Assembly (NCBI GenBank): GCA_016195145.1
Contig: JACQAF010000038.1
Coordinates: 1 to 8,231 of the forward strand
Direction: 5' to 3'
From: Rhodospirillales bacterium
GTDB taxonomy: Bacteria; Pseudomonadota; Alphaproteobacteria; CACIAM-22H2
DNA length: 8,231 nt
Made by a program: the position numbers and the translations under genes. How positions within the stretch are numbered: position 1 is the stretch's first letter; each line of letters begins with the position of its first letter. Shown one piece after another: positions 7,282 to 8,231 of the stretch. A model generated the notes under the pieces. The model searched no databases. It was not told the origin of the DNA and saw only the letters and a list, made by a program, of their open reading frames with translations.

Positions 7282-8231
7282 TCAGGCCTCCGCCGCCGGC
7301 TTGAAGCCGATCATCTCGACCCCTTCCTCGACCTGCTCGCCGACCGCGAAGCGGATCGATTCGACCACGCCGTCGGCCGGCGCGGCGATGGTATGTTCCA
7401 TCTTCATCGCCTCGAGGACAAGCAGCGGCGCGCCGCGCTTCACCCTGGCCCCCGCCTTGACCCGCACGGCGACGATCTTGCCCGGCATCGGCGCGGTCAG
7501 GCGCCCGGTATCGACCGGCTCGGCCTCGGCCGCCACCAGCGGATCGTACAATACCAGGGCATGCGCCCCGTCCTCGGCCAAGACCGTGATCTCGTCGCCG
7601 CGCCGCACCACCGTGGCCATCAGGCGCGTCCCGCCGAGATCGGCCGACAGCCGGCCGTCGGGGGCAAGATCGCCGCGCGCCGCGAGCGCCCCGCCCGGCA
7701 GATCTAAAACAAAGCCCTCGCCGCGGAAATGGGCGACCACCGAAATGTCGGCGGCACCGTCGCGGAATTTGAGGACATGATAGGCGCCGTCGTTGAGCCG
7801 CCAGCCGAAGGCGCGGTGCCACGGACTCCACGGATCGGCCGATCTTGCCGCCGCCTCGGCCGCCGCGCGGCGACGGTCGAGCAGCACGGCCAGCGTCGCC
7901 AGCGCCAAGGCGCGGTCGGGCGCGGGCCGGCGTTCGGGCACCAGATCGGCGCGATGGCGGCCGATGAAGCCGGTATCCACCTCGCCGGCGGCGAACGCCT
8001 TGTGCGAGGCGACGGCCGACAGGAAGCGGATATTGTTGGCGACGCCGACGATCTCGCATTCGGCGAGCGCGCCGCGCAGCCGGCGCAGCGCCGCGTCGCG
8101 CGTCGCATCCCAGACGATCAGCTTGGCGATCATCGGATCGTAATGGATGCTCACCGCATCACCGGCGGCGACGCCGGTGTCGACGCGGACATGCGCGTTT
8201 TCGCGCGGGAAACGCAAATGGTCGAGCCGGC
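7282..8231 (-). CDS. Methylcrotonyl-CoA carboxylase alpha (biotin) subunit, C-terminal part (partial, 5' end outside window)
   Basis: The last 315 residues are visible, in frame from 8229 to TGA at 7282-7284; the frame stays open past the window edge. The visible part begins within the biotin carboxylase C-terminal domain (LRFPRENAHVRVDTGV, then YDPMIAKLIVWD, and NNIRFLSAVASHKAF), followed by a linker/BT-type region, and ends in a biotin carboxyl carrier domain: APMPGKIVAVRVKAG and the biotinylation motif EAMKMEHT, whose lysine is visible residue 276 (codon at 7402-7404). The ATP-grasp core lies outside the window. Such subunits carboxylate biotin and pass CO2 to an acyl-CoA through a beta subunit. 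The neighbouring HMG-CoA lyase makes methylcrotonyl-CoA (mccA/liuD) the best guess; propionyl- or geranyl-CoA carboxylase cannot be excluded from this fragment. Confidence 0.88.
   Translation of the reverse strand, partial: RLDHLRFPRENAHVRVDTGVAAGDAVSIHYDPMIAKLIVWDATRDAALRRLRGALAECEIVGVANNIRFLSAVASHKAFAAGEVDTGFIGRHRADLVPERRPAPDRALALATLAVLLDRRRAAAEAAARSADPWSPWHRAFGWRLNDGAYHVLKFRDGAADISVVAHFRGEGFVLDLPGGALAARGDLAPDGRLSADLGGTRLMATVVRRGDEITVLAEDGAHALVLYDPLVAAEAEPVDTGRLTAPMPGKIVAVRVKAGARVKRGAPLLVLEAMKMEHTIAAPADGVVESIRFAVGEQVEEGVEMIGFKPAAEA
7287..7291 (-). promoter_or_regulatory. Ribosome binding site for HMG-CoA lyase
   Basis: On the minus strand GGAGG lies inside the last codons of the carboxylase gene, 6 bases before the GTG at 7278-7280. 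The carboxylase TGA falls between the two, leaving one base before the GTG. This arrangement settles the lyase start and suggests that the two proteins are translationally coupled. It is the clearest Shine-Dalgarno sequence I saw in the window. Confidence 0.75.

Noticed and set aside
6432..7304. Open frame of 290 codons on the plus strand opposite HMG-CoA lyase
   Set aside because: The lyase on the other strand has every active-site residue; the plus frame has no family resemblance.

Overview
The window looks like a chromosomal stretch of a high-GC alphaproteobacterium. The grounds are GC-rich third positions throughout, a DUF1489 gene (a family I know mainly from Alphaproteobacteria), and a PutA without an N-terminal ribbon-helix-helix domain. 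It is densely packed with catabolic housekeeping genes. No RNA gene, mobile element, CRISPR array or gene-free stretch over 300 bases was seen, and the longest gap between genes is about 40 bases.

Layout. On the plus strand, from the left edge: the last 42 codons of an aldehyde dehydrogenase, a complete iron-containing alcohol dehydrogenase, and, two bases later, a MarC-family membrane protein. These meet a minus-strand series end to end, with only 9 bases between the converging stop codons. Read in its own direction from the right edge, the minus series is: the C-terminal part of a biotin-dependent acyl-CoA carboxylase alpha subunit (probably methylcrotonyl-CoA carboxylase), hydroxymethylglutaryl-CoA lyase, a DUF1489 protein, proline dehydrogenase/P5C dehydrogenase (putA), and a zinc-independent MDR oxidoreductase of the CurA/prostaglandin-reductase type. 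The gaps are 1, 8, 40 and 17 bases, so one transcript is likely.

How the genes work together. The carboxylase and the lyase are two late steps of leucine degradation (methylcrotonyl-CoA to methylglutaconyl-CoA; HMG-CoA to acetoacetate and acetyl-CoA). PutA oxidises proline to glutamate. The minus operon therefore appears devoted to using amino acids as carbon sources. The plus-strand pair of alcohol and aldehyde dehydrogenases could oxidise an alcohol to its acid, substrate unknown.

Main anomaly. putA is broken. Its reading frame changes at about 3566, and exactly there about 90 residues expected of the family are absent. The lost piece carries the catalytic glutamate and cysteine of the P5C dehydrogenase domain. 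The proline dehydrogenase half is intact, and the C-terminal 185 codons survive in another frame. This is either a real deletion that disables the second half-reaction or an assembly error. I found no convincing sign of an undescribed system elsewhere in the window.
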